Shown one piece after another: positions 1 to 5,299 of a DNA stretch of 5,299 nucleotides (position 1 is the stretch's first letter; each line of letters starts with the position of its first letter). Location of the stretch: contig USKC01000235.1 of NCBI GenBank assembly GCA_900555195.1, positions 1 through 5,299 on the forward strand, in the 5' to 3' direction. Made by a program: the position numbers and the translations under genes. The notes below the pieces were generated by a model that made no database searches, was not told the DNA's origin, and was given only the letters and a program-made list of their open reading frames with translations. This stretch comes from an uncultured Lachnospiraceae bacterium (GTDB lineage Bacteria; Bacillota; Clostridia; Lachnospirales; Lachnospiraceae).

Positions 1-719
1 TCAAGCGCCTTGTCGTCGCCCTTGCCGGAACCGATACCGATATGTGCGATCCCTTTTTCCTTCATGACCGTCTGCACGTCTGCAAAGTCCAGATTGATGA
101 CAGCGGGAACATTGATCAGATCCGTAATGCCCTGCACCGCCTGCTGAAGGACTTCATCCGCCTTCTTCAGCGCTTCCGGCATCGTCGTTCTGCGGTCAAC
201 GATCTCAAGGAGCTTATCATTCGGAATGACGATAAGCGTATCAACGCTGTCCTTCAGCCTCTCGATTCCGCTCAACGCATTGGTCATGCGCGTTCTGGCT
301 TCAAACCGGAACGGCTTGGTCACAACACCAACAGTAAGGATTCCCAATCCCTTGGCAATCCCAGCAATAACGGGCGCAGCGCCAGTTCCCGTGCCGCCGC
401 CCATACCGCATGTTACAAATACCATATCCGCCCCTGTGAGCGCATTCGTAATTTCGTCAGAACTTTCTTCTGCGGCCTTCTGGCCGATTTCAGGCTTAGC
501 CCCCGCTCCCAGTCCCTTCGTCAGCTTCTCCCCAATCTGAAGCAGCTTGGGCGCCTTACACAGCTGCAAGGCCTGCTTGTCCGTATTCACTCCGATGAAT
601 TCCACGCCATCGATCTTCTCATCAATCATTCTATTAACAGCATTATTGCCCGCGCCGCCAACACCAATCACGATGATCTTGGCAGAAGACTCAGCGTCAT
701 TTGACTTAATCTCTAACAA
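1..719 (-). CDS. ftsZ: Cell division protein FtsZ, tubulin-like GTPase (3' end cut by window edge)
   Basis: FtsZ polymerises with GTP into the cytoplasmic Z ring that recruits the division machinery. The window holds the first 239 codons; the rest of the C-terminal domain and the partner-binding tail lie outside. Visible in the translation: the nucleotide-binding N-terminus [13 protein letters not shown] (residues 19-31), VNTD (44-47), the tubulin signature [10 protein letters not shown] (107-116), [11 protein letters not shown] (165-175), and the T7 catalytic loop [11 protein letters not shown] (209-219) with Asn209, Asp211 and Asp214. All expected GTPase residues are present. The start is the TTG at 719-717: it follows an AAGGAGG site by 8 bases, gives the usual MLE-type N-terminus, and an in-frame TGA lies upstream at 755-753; no in-frame ATG exists between them. 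It follows ftsQ after 167 bases and probably has its own promoter. Identification is very secure. Confidence 0.97.
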   Translation of the reverse strand, partial: MLEIKSNDAESSAKIIVIGVGGAGNNAVNRMIDEKIDGVEFIGVNTDKQALQLCKAPKLLQIGEKLTKGLGAGAKPEIGQKAAEESSDEITNALTGADMVFVTCGMGGGTGTGAAPVIAGIAKGLGILTVGVVTKPFRFEARTRMTNALSGIERLKDSVDTLIVIPNDKLLEIVDRRTTMPEALKKADEVLQQAVQGITDLINVPAVINLDFADVQTVMKEKGIAHIGIGSGKGDDKAL

Positions 720-727
720 AGGTACTT

Positions 728-734
728 CCTCCTT
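728..734 (-). promoter_or_regulatory. Ribosome binding site of ftsZ (decides the TTG start)
   Basis: The minus strand reads AAGGAGG, a full match to the Gram-positive Shine-Dalgarno consensus, 8 bases before the TTG at 719. It fixes the start codon. Its first two bases (AA) are also the last bases of a 14-bp palindrome, so pairing there could limit ribosome access; that effect is inference. Confidence 0.9.
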
Positions 735-746
735 CAGATATCTGAA
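733..746. repeat. Perfect 14-bp palindrome in the ftsZ leader
   Basis: TTCAGATATCTGAA reads the same on both strands and sits between the predicted transcription start (about 757) and the ftsZ Shine-Dalgarno site, overlapping the latter by two bases. It could be a symmetric operator for a dimeric repressor, or in RNA a short hairpin with a 5-bp stem (TTCAG/CTGAA) and an ATAT loop. The symmetry is seen directly; any function is inferred, and no known regulator is assigned. Confidence 0.55.
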
Positions 747-763
747 TAAACTTCACAGTACTT

Positions 764-792
764 ATCATATAATTATTTTGCGAATAACGCAA
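764..792 (-). promoter_or_regulatory. Putative sigma-A type promoter of ftsZ
   Basis: On the minus strand a TTGCGT -35 box (792-787) and a TATGAT -10 box (769-764) are separated by exactly 17 bases. The -10 matches the TATAAT consensus at 5 of 6 positions and the -35 matches TTGACA at 3 of 6. The predicted start of transcription is near 757, giving a leader of about 38 bases with the ribosome binding site. An A6 run (802-797) just upstream could act as an UP element. An inverted repeat TTGCG-N5-CGCAA (792-778) overlaps the -35 box and spacer. The boxes are visible; promoter activity is inferred. Confidence 0.6.
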
Positions 793-796
793 TATC

Positions 797-833
797 TTTT
801 TTCATTTTCTCTTTCCATCATTTCCCATTTTCT
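797..833 (-). other. C-free, purine-rich tract upstream of the ftsZ promoter
   Basis: In the gap between ftsQ and ftsZ the minus strand carries about 37 bases made only of A, G and scattered T, with repeated GAAA/GGAAA blocks and ending in AAAAAAGATA next to the -35 box. Such A-rich DNA is often bent and can enhance promoters as an UP element, which is inference here. The rest of the gap (834-886) shows no reading frame of note, no RNA gene and no strong hairpin followed by T residues. Confidence 0.35.
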
Positions 834-886
834 GACAGACTATGCAATCCATTTCTCATGTCCTGCCCGCATGCCCTTTCCGCAGC

Positions 887-1744
887 TCATCCATCCTGCT
901 CAAAGGATACATTATCGCCGCTTCCGGTATAATTTTCCATTCGGAACACACCCTTTTTCCCTTCGGCGGAGGGAAGGAGCTGTTCCAGCCTGGCCACCTT
1001 CTCCTCTATGTTGTCTTCACTCCCCAATCTGGCGCGAATGTCTCCGAAATACAGGGTCATCTCATAGGCGTCATCAAAATAAATCTTATCCGCTGTCAGC
1101 CCGTATTTTGAAAGGATCTGTGTCATGGACAGAATCTTACGGAACACTTCCTGGTTTTCCACCGGAAGAGGCTCATACATCACCACCTGATCGAATTCAA
1201 TTCCAGTAATTTCCGGGATGCCCGCTGTTTTTGTGGAAGATGCTTCGACGATGATCCCGTCTTTATCAAAATACATATATCTGTCCAGGTATTCCACATA
1301 ACCAGCAATGGATTTCTCATAGACGATGATTTTAATCGTATCCGGAGCCATCACCTCAATGTCCATGCTCTCAATGAACGGAATGCCAGTAATGCTTTTG
1401 TTTCGATATTTCAGATACAAAAAAATGGAATTGTCCCCAAACCGTTCGGAAGTTACGATCTGAATGATCTCCTCATTGGTATAATGTACATTTCCTTCCA
1501 CATATACATTTTCCACATGATAATACCGCAGGATGAAGAAGACCGCTGCGGCCGCCAACAGGAGAATGACCGCAATCACCAACACTGCGATCAGCCCCCT
1601 TTTGCTTTTTTTAGGTTCTAGGGATTCCAGGCGGCCTGCCTTCCTGCGCTTACCTGCATTTCCGTTAATGACTCTGAAGCGCGGGCCCGCAGAAGCTGTC
1701 CCCGCTTTTCCGGTTTTCTTTCTATTCGCCGTCCTTCTGTCCAT
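887..1744 (-). CDS. ftsQ: Cell division protein FtsQ/DivIB, single-pass membrane scaffold of the divisome
   Basis: FtsQ/DivIB is a bitopic membrane protein that, with FtsL and FtsB/DivIC, links the Z ring to septal wall synthesis. The 285-residue product has a strongly basic cytoplasmic N-terminus (1-49, rich in Lys and Arg), one membrane segment (about 50-72, hydrophobic with an Ala run), then an extracellular POTRA domain (about 74-143; VENVYVEGNVHYTNEEI is the typical first strand and helix) and an FtsQ/DivIB beta domain (about 145-260, opening with YEKSIAGYVEY, the family's E-K-P-x-A-type motif). A short polar tail follows. The length suits the family. The start is ATG at 1744, with a weak GAGG (1758-1755) 10 bases ahead. 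It lies 27 bases after murA, so the two are probably cotranscribed. DivIB is the name used in Gram-positives; the family call is secure from domain order and position before ftsZ, although sequence conservation in this family is low. Confidence 0.9.
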   Translation of the reverse strand: MDRRTANRKKTGKAGTASAGPRFRVINGNAGKRRKAGRLESLEPKKSKRGLIAVLVIAVILLLAAAAVFFILRYYHVENVYVEGNVHYTNEEIIQIVTSERFGDNSIFLYLKYRNKSITGIPFIESMDIEVMAPDTIKIIVYEKSIAGYVEYLDRYMYFDKDGIIVEASSTKTAGIPEITGIEFDQVVMYEPLPVENQEVFRKILSMTQILSKYGLTADKIYFDDAYEMTLYFGDIRARLGSEDNIEEKVARLEQLLPSAEGKKGVFRMENYTGSGDNVSFEQDG

Positions 1745-1754
1745 GTTCTGTGTT

Positions 1755-1758
1755 CCTC
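1755..1758 (-). promoter_or_regulatory. Weak ribosome binding site of ftsQ
   Basis: GAGG on the minus strand, inside GTGAGGAAC, lies 10 bases before the ATG at 1744. It is the weakest of the four visible sites. This suggests modest ftsQ translation or reinitiation by ribosomes finishing murA, whose stop is 27 bases upstream; both are inferences. Confidence 0.5.
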
Positions 1759-1771
1759 ACTGTTCTTGCCT

Positions 1772-3058
1772 TCATTCTGGCAAAGCGTGCAAGCAGTCTG
1801 GGCCGTCCTTCCTCCCCTCCACACGGGCCCCAAGCTGCCTGAGGTCACGGCAGATATCCTCGTACCCTCTGTCGATATAACACCGATTGTCTACGACAGT
1901 CTCTCCCTGCGCGCATAAGCCTGCAATCACAAGCGCCGCTCCGCCGCGCAGTTCCCTCGCCAGCACCCGTTTCCCGTAAAGCTTCTTTCCTCCTGGCACA
2001 AAAGCCACATCCTTATCAACAACGATGCCTGCTCCCATACGGTTGAGCTCTTCTACCATCCGAAAACGGCCGTTAAAGACGGTCTCACGCATGCTGCTGC
2101 CCTCCTCGGCCACCGCCATGGATACCAGAAGCGGGGACTGCAGATCTGTGGGAAAGCCGGGATAGCTCCCTGTCACCATGCGGCCGGGAGACAGCAGTTT
2201 TTCGGTTCTGCGCATCCATAATCCGTCCGGAATCCTGGCCAGCTGTGCCCCCATGCGCCTCGCGGTATTCTCCAATGCTTCATTCTCCCCGTACGGCGCC
2301 CCTTTCAGCAGAATTTCTCCGCCTGCTGCCAGGCAGGCGCACATATAGGTTCCCGTCACGATCCGGTCCGAAGAGATCGTAAACGAGCAGGAATGCAGGG
2401 GCGTTTGCCCGCGTATCAGGATCTGTCCCGGACGCGGCTGTATGATATCCGCTCCCGCCTCCCGGAGGAAGGCACACAGCTGTCCGATTTCCGGTTCCAT
2501 CGCACAGTTCTCAACACAGGTGGTTCCATCCGCTGCAACCGCGGCCATAATCACATTTTCCGTGGCGCCCACGCTGGGAAAATCCAGATGCACCAGGGTT
2601 CCGTGCAGGCTTCCCGCCGTCGCATACAGCCCATCTTCCCCATCTTCACAGCAGGTGCCAAGGGCCTCCAGCGCTTTCAGATGCAGATCGATCGGCCGGT
2701 CTCCAATCACGCAGCCTCCCGGATAATTCAGGAACACTTCTCCCATCCTTCCGAGGATAGGCCCCATCAGCATGACGGAAGAACGCATCTGCGTCACATA
2801 CTCCTTCGGAAGGCGGCTGTCTTTCAAGACCGTCGCATCAATCTGTACCTCTGAACCCTTCCTGACAATCCGGCAGCCAATACCGGAGAGGATCCGGCAC
2901 ATGTACTCTACATCCATGATATCGGGACAATTCCTTAGTACGCTGATCCCTGGAACCAAAAGTGCCGCCGCCATAATGGGCAGAGCGGCATTCTTGGAAC
3001 CCTGAACCGTCACTTCGCCGTACAGAGATGCGTTTCCGCTGATATAAACAGACCCCAA
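1772..3058 (-). CDS. murA: UDP-N-acetylglucosamine 1-carboxyvinyltransferase (MurA)
   Basis: MurA transfers enolpyruvate from phosphoenolpyruvate to UDP-GlcNAc, the first committed step of peptidoglycan precursor synthesis in the cytoplasm, and is the target of fosfomycin. The 428-residue product is full length for the EPSP synthase-like family. Visible key residues: Lys22-Asn23 in QGSKNAALPI, catalytic Cys116 in the loop PGGCVIGDRPIDLH (113-126) with Arg121, Asp305 in GFPTDLQ (301-307), Arg371 in ELRGGAALV, and the C-terminal YIDRGYE (394-400). Cys116 rather than Asp predicts a fosfomycin-sensitive enzyme. The start is TTG at 3058: an in-frame TAG lies at 3091-3089 and no ATG, GTG or other TTG is available in that frame between them, while this start gives the usual N-terminus before GSKN. 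The protein is rich in cysteine (16 residues). Many Firmicutes carry a second MurA; whether this is the main or the second copy cannot be told here. Confidence 0.96.
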   Translation of the reverse strand: MGSVYISGNASLYGEVTVQGSKNAALPIMAAALLVPGISVLRNCPDIMDVEYMCRILSGIGCRIVRKGSEVQIDATVLKDSRLPKEYVTQMRSSVMLMGPILGRMGEVFLNYPGGCVIGDRPIDLHLKALEALGTCCEDGEDGLYATAGSLHGTLVHLDFPSVGATENVIMAAVAADGTTCVENCAMEPEIGQLCAFLREAGADIIQPRPGQILIRGQTPLHSCSFTISSDRIVTGTYMCACLAAGGEILLKGAPYGENEALENTARRMGAQLARIPDGLWMRRTEKLLSPGRMVTGSYPGFPTDLQSPLLVSMAVAEEGSSMRETVFNGRFRMVEELNRMGAGIVVDKDVAFVPGGKKLYGKRVLARELRGGAALVIAGLCAQGETVVDNRCYIDRGYEDICRDLRQLGARVEGRKDGPDCLHALPE

Positions 3059-3062
3059 ATGT

Positions 3063-3069
3063 CCACCTT
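3063..3069 (-). promoter_or_regulatory. Ribosome binding site of murA (supports the TTG start)
   Basis: AAGGTGG on the minus strand differs from AAGGAGG at one base and ends 4 bases before the TTG at 3058; counted from the AAGG core the spacing is 7. The close spacing and the TTG codon suggest moderate translation. No competing start in this frame has a better site. Confidence 0.65.
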
Positions 3070-3090
3070 CCCGAATTCCAAAATCAAGCT

Positions 3091-3118
3091 ATTGTATCAT
3101 ATGCAGCCGGCGGAACAA
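3091..3118 (-). promoter_or_regulatory. Putative extended -10 promoter for murA-ftsQ
   Basis: In the gap between ftsW and murA the minus strand shows TGATACAAT (3099-3091), an extended -10 element (TGn) with a -10 box matching the consensus at 5 of 6 positions. A TTGTTC (3118-3113, 3 of 6 matches to TTGACA) lies 16 bases upstream of the -10 box. Transcription would begin near 3084, leaving a leader of about 25 bases before the TTG start. The gap contains no terminator-like hairpin, so read-through from ftsW is also likely. The elements are seen; activity is inferred. Confidence 0.55.
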
Positions 3119-3136
3119 ACGTATCTTGTACCCTGC

Positions 3137-4294
3137 TCATGCCGCATCCTTTAAGCGGATTCCCTTCGCCACACTCAGCACCAGGCCGATTTCGATGAGC
3201 AGGAACATGACGGAAGAACCGCCATAGCTGATGAAGGGAAGAGATACTCCTGTATTCGGAATGGAATTGGTCACTACCGCTATATTCAGGATCACCTGGA
3301 TGGCAATATGCCCCATCACCCCAACCACGAGGAGGGCGCCAAACAGATCAGATGCGTTATTGGCGATAATCATGAACCGCCAGATCAGAAGAACGAACAG
3401 CAAAATAACCGCAACTCCGCCGAACAGCCCCAGTTCCTCACAAATGATGGAAAAGATCATATCGTTCTGCACCTCTGGAACAAATCCAAGTTTCTGAATG
3501 CTCTGCCCCAGCCCTTTTCCGAAAATTCCTCCGGAACCGATGGCATAAAGCGCCTGAAGGGTCTGGAACCCTGTTCCGGAAGCATAATCCTCCGGATTCA
3601 GCCAAGCCAGGATACGGTTCCCACGGAAATCCAGGGAGGAACTGTCCATCTGCAGGATCACGAACACCAATGCCGCAGCGGCCGCAACGCCTACCGTTCC
3701 CAGAACAATGAACCGCTTATAACTGGGGCTCGCCACAAACAGCATCAGAAAGGCGATACCAAAAATGATGATCGCCGAACTTAAGTTATTCGTAATCTGC
3801 CAGATCATCACACAGATGGGTACAGGCACCATCAGGACGATCCAAAAGCCTTTGGGACTGCGTATTCCTTTTCCCATCTTGCAGATGAAGCTGGCCAGGA
3901 ATAAGATCATGCACAGCTTCGCCACCTCTGCCGGCTGGACGGAAAGTCCCAGATTCAGCCACCGCCTCGCGCCGTTGGCTTCTATTCCCAGGGGAGAAAG
4001 CACCAAAAGAATCAGTATCGCGGACACAATGTATCCCAGTACGGCAAACCTCTCCCAGAAATGATACGGAATATTCGCCACCACCACCATCGCCATCAAT
4101 CCGAGCACCGTGGCCAGCGCCTGATGTTTCAGATAATAGGCTTCGTCATAGTTCAGGCTGGCGGAAAGGGATGCCTCATAGGAACTGGTGGAGTACACCA
4201 TGATCAGCCCGAATCCCAGCAGGAACAGAACGATGAACAAAAGGGTATAATCAAAAAAATATTCGGATTGCTTTTTTCTTCTATTGCCCGCCAC
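3137..4294 (-). CDS. ftsW: Septal peptidoglycan glycosyltransferase FtsW (SEDS family)
   Basis: FtsW is the SEDS-family glycosyltransferase that polymerises lipid II at the septum together with a class B penicillin-binding protein. The 385-residue product has about ten hydrophobic segments (roughly 13-34, 55-73, 81-101, 121-139, 150-166, 170-189, 194-214, 283-308, 315-344, 349-376) and a large outside loop near 215-280. Family motifs: NGARRWL (107-113), SVQPAEVAKL (118-127), GKGLGQSIQKLGFVPEVQND (259-278) with the likely catalytic Asp278, and LPFISYGGSS (352-361). The loop usually reading QPDLGT is replaced by TNNLSSA. The start is GTG at 4294, 7 bases after AAGGAG (4307-4302). It follows murD after 4 bases, the place of spoVE/ftsW in Firmicutes. 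RodA and SpoVE are the alternatives within the family; position among division genes favours FtsW, and a sporulation role as SpoVE cannot be excluded. Confidence 0.92.
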   Translation of the reverse strand: MAGNRRKKQSEYFFDYTLLFIVLFLLGFGLIMVYSTSSYEASLSASLNYDEAYYLKHQALATVLGLMAMVVVANIPYHFWERFAVLGYIVSAILILLVLSPLGIEANGARRWLNLGLSVQPAEVAKLCMILFLASFICKMGKGIRSPKGFWIVLMVPVPICVMIWQITNNLSSAIIIFGIAFLMLFVASPSYKRFIVLGTVGVAAAAALVFVILQMDSSSLDFRGNRILAWLNPEDYASGTGFQTLQALYAIGSGGIFGKGLGQSIQKLGFVPEVQNDMIFSIICEELGLFGGVAVILLFVLLIWRFMIIANNASDLFGALLVVGVMGHIAIQVILNIAVVTNSIPNTGVSLPFISYGGSSVMFLLIEIGLVLSVAKGIRLKDAA

Positions 4295-4298
4295 GCAA

Positions 4299-5299
4299 TC
4301 ACTCCTTCAGACGATTCACATATTCCTTAAACTGTTTTCCGCGTTCCTCATAGTTCGGGAACATTCCCCAGCTGGCACAAGCAGGAGACAGAAGGACCGC
4401 ATCCCCCGCTGAAGCTTCCCGCGCACAGATATCCATACATTCCTCAAAAGAATCCGCCATCACGATCCGGTCAAATCCATGCCTGCGCGCACATTCCGCA
4501 ATTTTTTCCCGCGTCTGTCCGATCAGCACCAGAAGCTTCACTTTTCCGTCAAACGCTTCAATCCATTCATCATAAGCGTTTCCCTTATCATAACCGCCGC
4601 CGATGAGCACGGTCGGCCGGTTCATCGCACGGATCGCACGGATCGCCGCATCCGGATTGGTTCCCTTGGAATCATTGTAATACATCACGCCGCGTTTTGT
4701 GGCAACATATTCGATCCGGTGCTCCACCGCCTGAAACTGTTTTACCGTATTCAATATATTCTCCATGGGCACGCCGAATGCATCCGCCATAGCGATTGCC
4801 GCCATCACATTTTCCACATTATGCATGCCCAGAAGCTGCATTTCATGAATATTCATGAGACGCTGTGTTTTTCCTTCAAAGCATGAGCAAATTGTCTCTC
4901 CGTCCAGGAAATAGCCCTCCTGCGGCCGTTCTCCCACGGAAAACCAGACCACCCGCGCCGGACAGCGTTCCCCGAATGCACGGGTATGCGGGTCGCAGTA
5001 ATTCAGCACACAAGCATCTTCCTTCGTCTGATTCTTCGCAATGGATTCCTTCACCGCCACATAGTTTTCCATGGTATGATGCCGGTTCAGATGATCCGGG
5101 GTAATGTTCAGAATTGCGGACACCTTAGGATGGAAGGAAACAGCCGTCTCCAGCTGAAAGCTGCTGATCTCCGCCACGGTGACGCTGTCTTCACGCGTCT
5201 TCAAAGCCTCCCTGGTAATCGGATCCCCGATATTGCCCACCACAAATACGGATTCATAGAAGTCACGCATAATCTGTCCCGTCAGCGCTGTGGTAGTGG
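4299..5299 (-). CDS. murD: UDP-N-acetylmuramoyl-L-alanine--D-glutamate ligase (MurD), 5' end cut by window edge
   Basis: MurD is the cytoplasmic ATP-dependent ligase that adds D-glutamate to UDP-MurNAc-L-alanine. The window holds 332 codons. The reading frame is open to the window edge and begins in the tail of the ATP-binding loop (TTTALTGQIM; GxNGKTT would lie just outside), so the ATG at 5270 is internal and not the start. Roughly the first 115 residues of a usual ~450 are missing. Following motifs, numbered from the Met at 5270: GNIGDP (12-17), EISSFQLE (34-41), NITPDHLNRH (55-64), the Lys expected to be carbamylated (Lys74, codon 5051-5049), MHNVENVMAAIA (149-160), EHRIEYV (183-189), NDSKGTNPDAA (199-209), IGGGYDKG (223-230) and LSPACASWGMFPNYEERG (294-311). 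The last set marks MurD against MurC, MurE and MurF. The domains visible are the central ATPase and C-terminal Mur ligase domains. The gene ends 4 bases before ftsW. Confidence 0.96.
   Translation of the reverse strand, partial: TTTALTGQIMRDFYESVFVVGNIGDPITREALKTREDSVTVAEISSFQLETAVSFHPKVSAILNITPDHLNRHHTMENYVAVKESIAKNQTKEDACVLNYCDPHTRAFGERCPARVVWFSVGERPQEGYFLDGETICSCFEGKTQRLMNIHEMQLLGMHNVENVMAAIAMADAFGVPMENILNTVKQFQAVEHRIEYVATKRGVMYYNDSKGTNPDAAIRAIRAMNRPTVLIGGGYDKGNAYDEWIEAFDGKVKLLVLIGQTREKIAECARRHGFDRIVMADSFEECMDICAREASAGDAVLLSPACASWGMFPNYEERGKQFKEYVNRLKE
4302..4307 (-). promoter_or_regulatory. Ribosome binding site of ftsW, inside the end of murD
   Basis: AAGGAG on the minus strand forms the last two sense codons of murD (Lys-Glu) and lies 7 bases before the GTG at 4294. 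It decides the GTG start and implies translational coupling: ribosomes ending murD at 4301-4299 finish on top of the ftsW site. Confidence 0.88.
4624..4646. repeat. Short 9-bp tandem repeat inside murD
   Basis: ATCGCACGG occurs twice in tandem (4624-4632, 4633-4641) and is followed by a partial third copy (ATCGC). The unit is a multiple of three and encodes the repeated peptide in AAIRAIRAM, so slippage would add or remove Ile-Arg-Ala without a frameshift. It lies just after the conserved KGTNPDAA motif. It may simply reflect the helical protein sequence. Confidence 0.5.

Noticed and set aside
42..704. Plus-strand open frame of 220 codons opposite ftsZ
   Set aside because: It is the antisense shadow of a clear FtsZ coding region; its translation shows no domain and it has no convincing start context.
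757..761. GTACT near the ftsZ transcription start pairing with AGTAC at the ribosome binding site (721-726)
   Set aside because: The predicted transcript begins at about 757, so most of the upstream arm would not be in the RNA, and GTAC is self-complementary and common.
833..839. Possible Spo0A box (minus strand TGTCAGA) upstream of ftsZ
   Set aside because: Only 5 of 7 positions match TGTCGAA, which is expected by chance in a sequence of this length.
834..886. Possible terminator after ftsQ
   Set aside because: Only 4-bp CTGC/GCAG arms could be found, with no stable stem and no following T run on the minus strand.
547..1209. Plus-strand open frame of 220 codons across the ftsZ-ftsQ gap
   Set aside because: It spans parts of two real minus-strand genes and the promoter region, and its translation resembles no known protein.
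1618..1848. Minus-strand 76-codon frame overlapping the murA end and ftsQ start
   Set aside because: It is out of frame with both genes, has low-complexity basic content, and lies over well-supported coding sequence.
2393..2854. Plus-strand open frames of 153 and 94 codons opposite murA
   Set aside because: MurA on the other strand is full length with every catalytic motif, so these are chance frames in codon-biased DNA.
3668..3692. GC-rich GCAGCGGCCGC stretch in ftsW
   Set aside because: It encodes a run of alanines in a membrane segment, which explains the composition without any regulatory role.
5268..5270. ATG as the start of murD
   Set aside because: The frame stays open upstream and encodes the tail of the MurD ATP-binding loop, so the gene begins outside the window.

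Overview
The window is a stretch of a division and cell wall (dcw) cluster from a Gram-positive anaerobe, most likely a Clostridia member of the Lachnospiraceae type. This placement is inferred from protein style and gene order: a clostridial-type MurA inside the cluster, FtsQ/DivIB directly followed by FtsZ with no ftsA, AAGGAG-type Shine-Dalgarno sites, and a Cys-rich cytosolic enzyme. The species cannot be named from the sequence alone. By eye the base composition is close to balanced.

All genes lie on the minus strand, so transcription runs from high to low coordinates: murD (5' end cut off, 5299-4299), ftsW (4294-3137), murA (3058-1772), ftsQ/divIB (1744-887) and ftsZ (3' end cut off, 719-1). 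murD and ftsW are 4 bases apart and look translationally coupled. A 78-base gap before murA carries a plausible extended -10 promoter. murA and ftsQ are 27 bases apart. A 167-base gap before ftsZ carries a plausible sigma-A promoter, an A-rich upstream tract, a 14-bp perfect palindrome in the leader and a strong ribosome binding site. No stretch above 300 bases lacks a gene, and no convincing intrinsic terminator was found.

The genes form one functional set. MurA makes the first committed peptidoglycan precursor, UDP-GlcNAc-enolpyruvate. MurD adds D-glutamate to UDP-MurNAc-L-Ala. FtsW polymerises lipid II at the septum. FtsQ/DivIB is a membrane-anchored divisome scaffold, and FtsZ forms the cytoplasmic ring that places the machinery. 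Three of the four visible start codons are not ATG: TTG for ftsZ and murA, GTG for ftsW.

Nothing here looks like an undescribed system: no mobile elements, CRISPR, RNA genes or foreign genes were found. The points worth a second look are the control regions before ftsZ and murA, the absence of murG and ftsA from their usual positions, and a non-canonical loop motif in FtsW.
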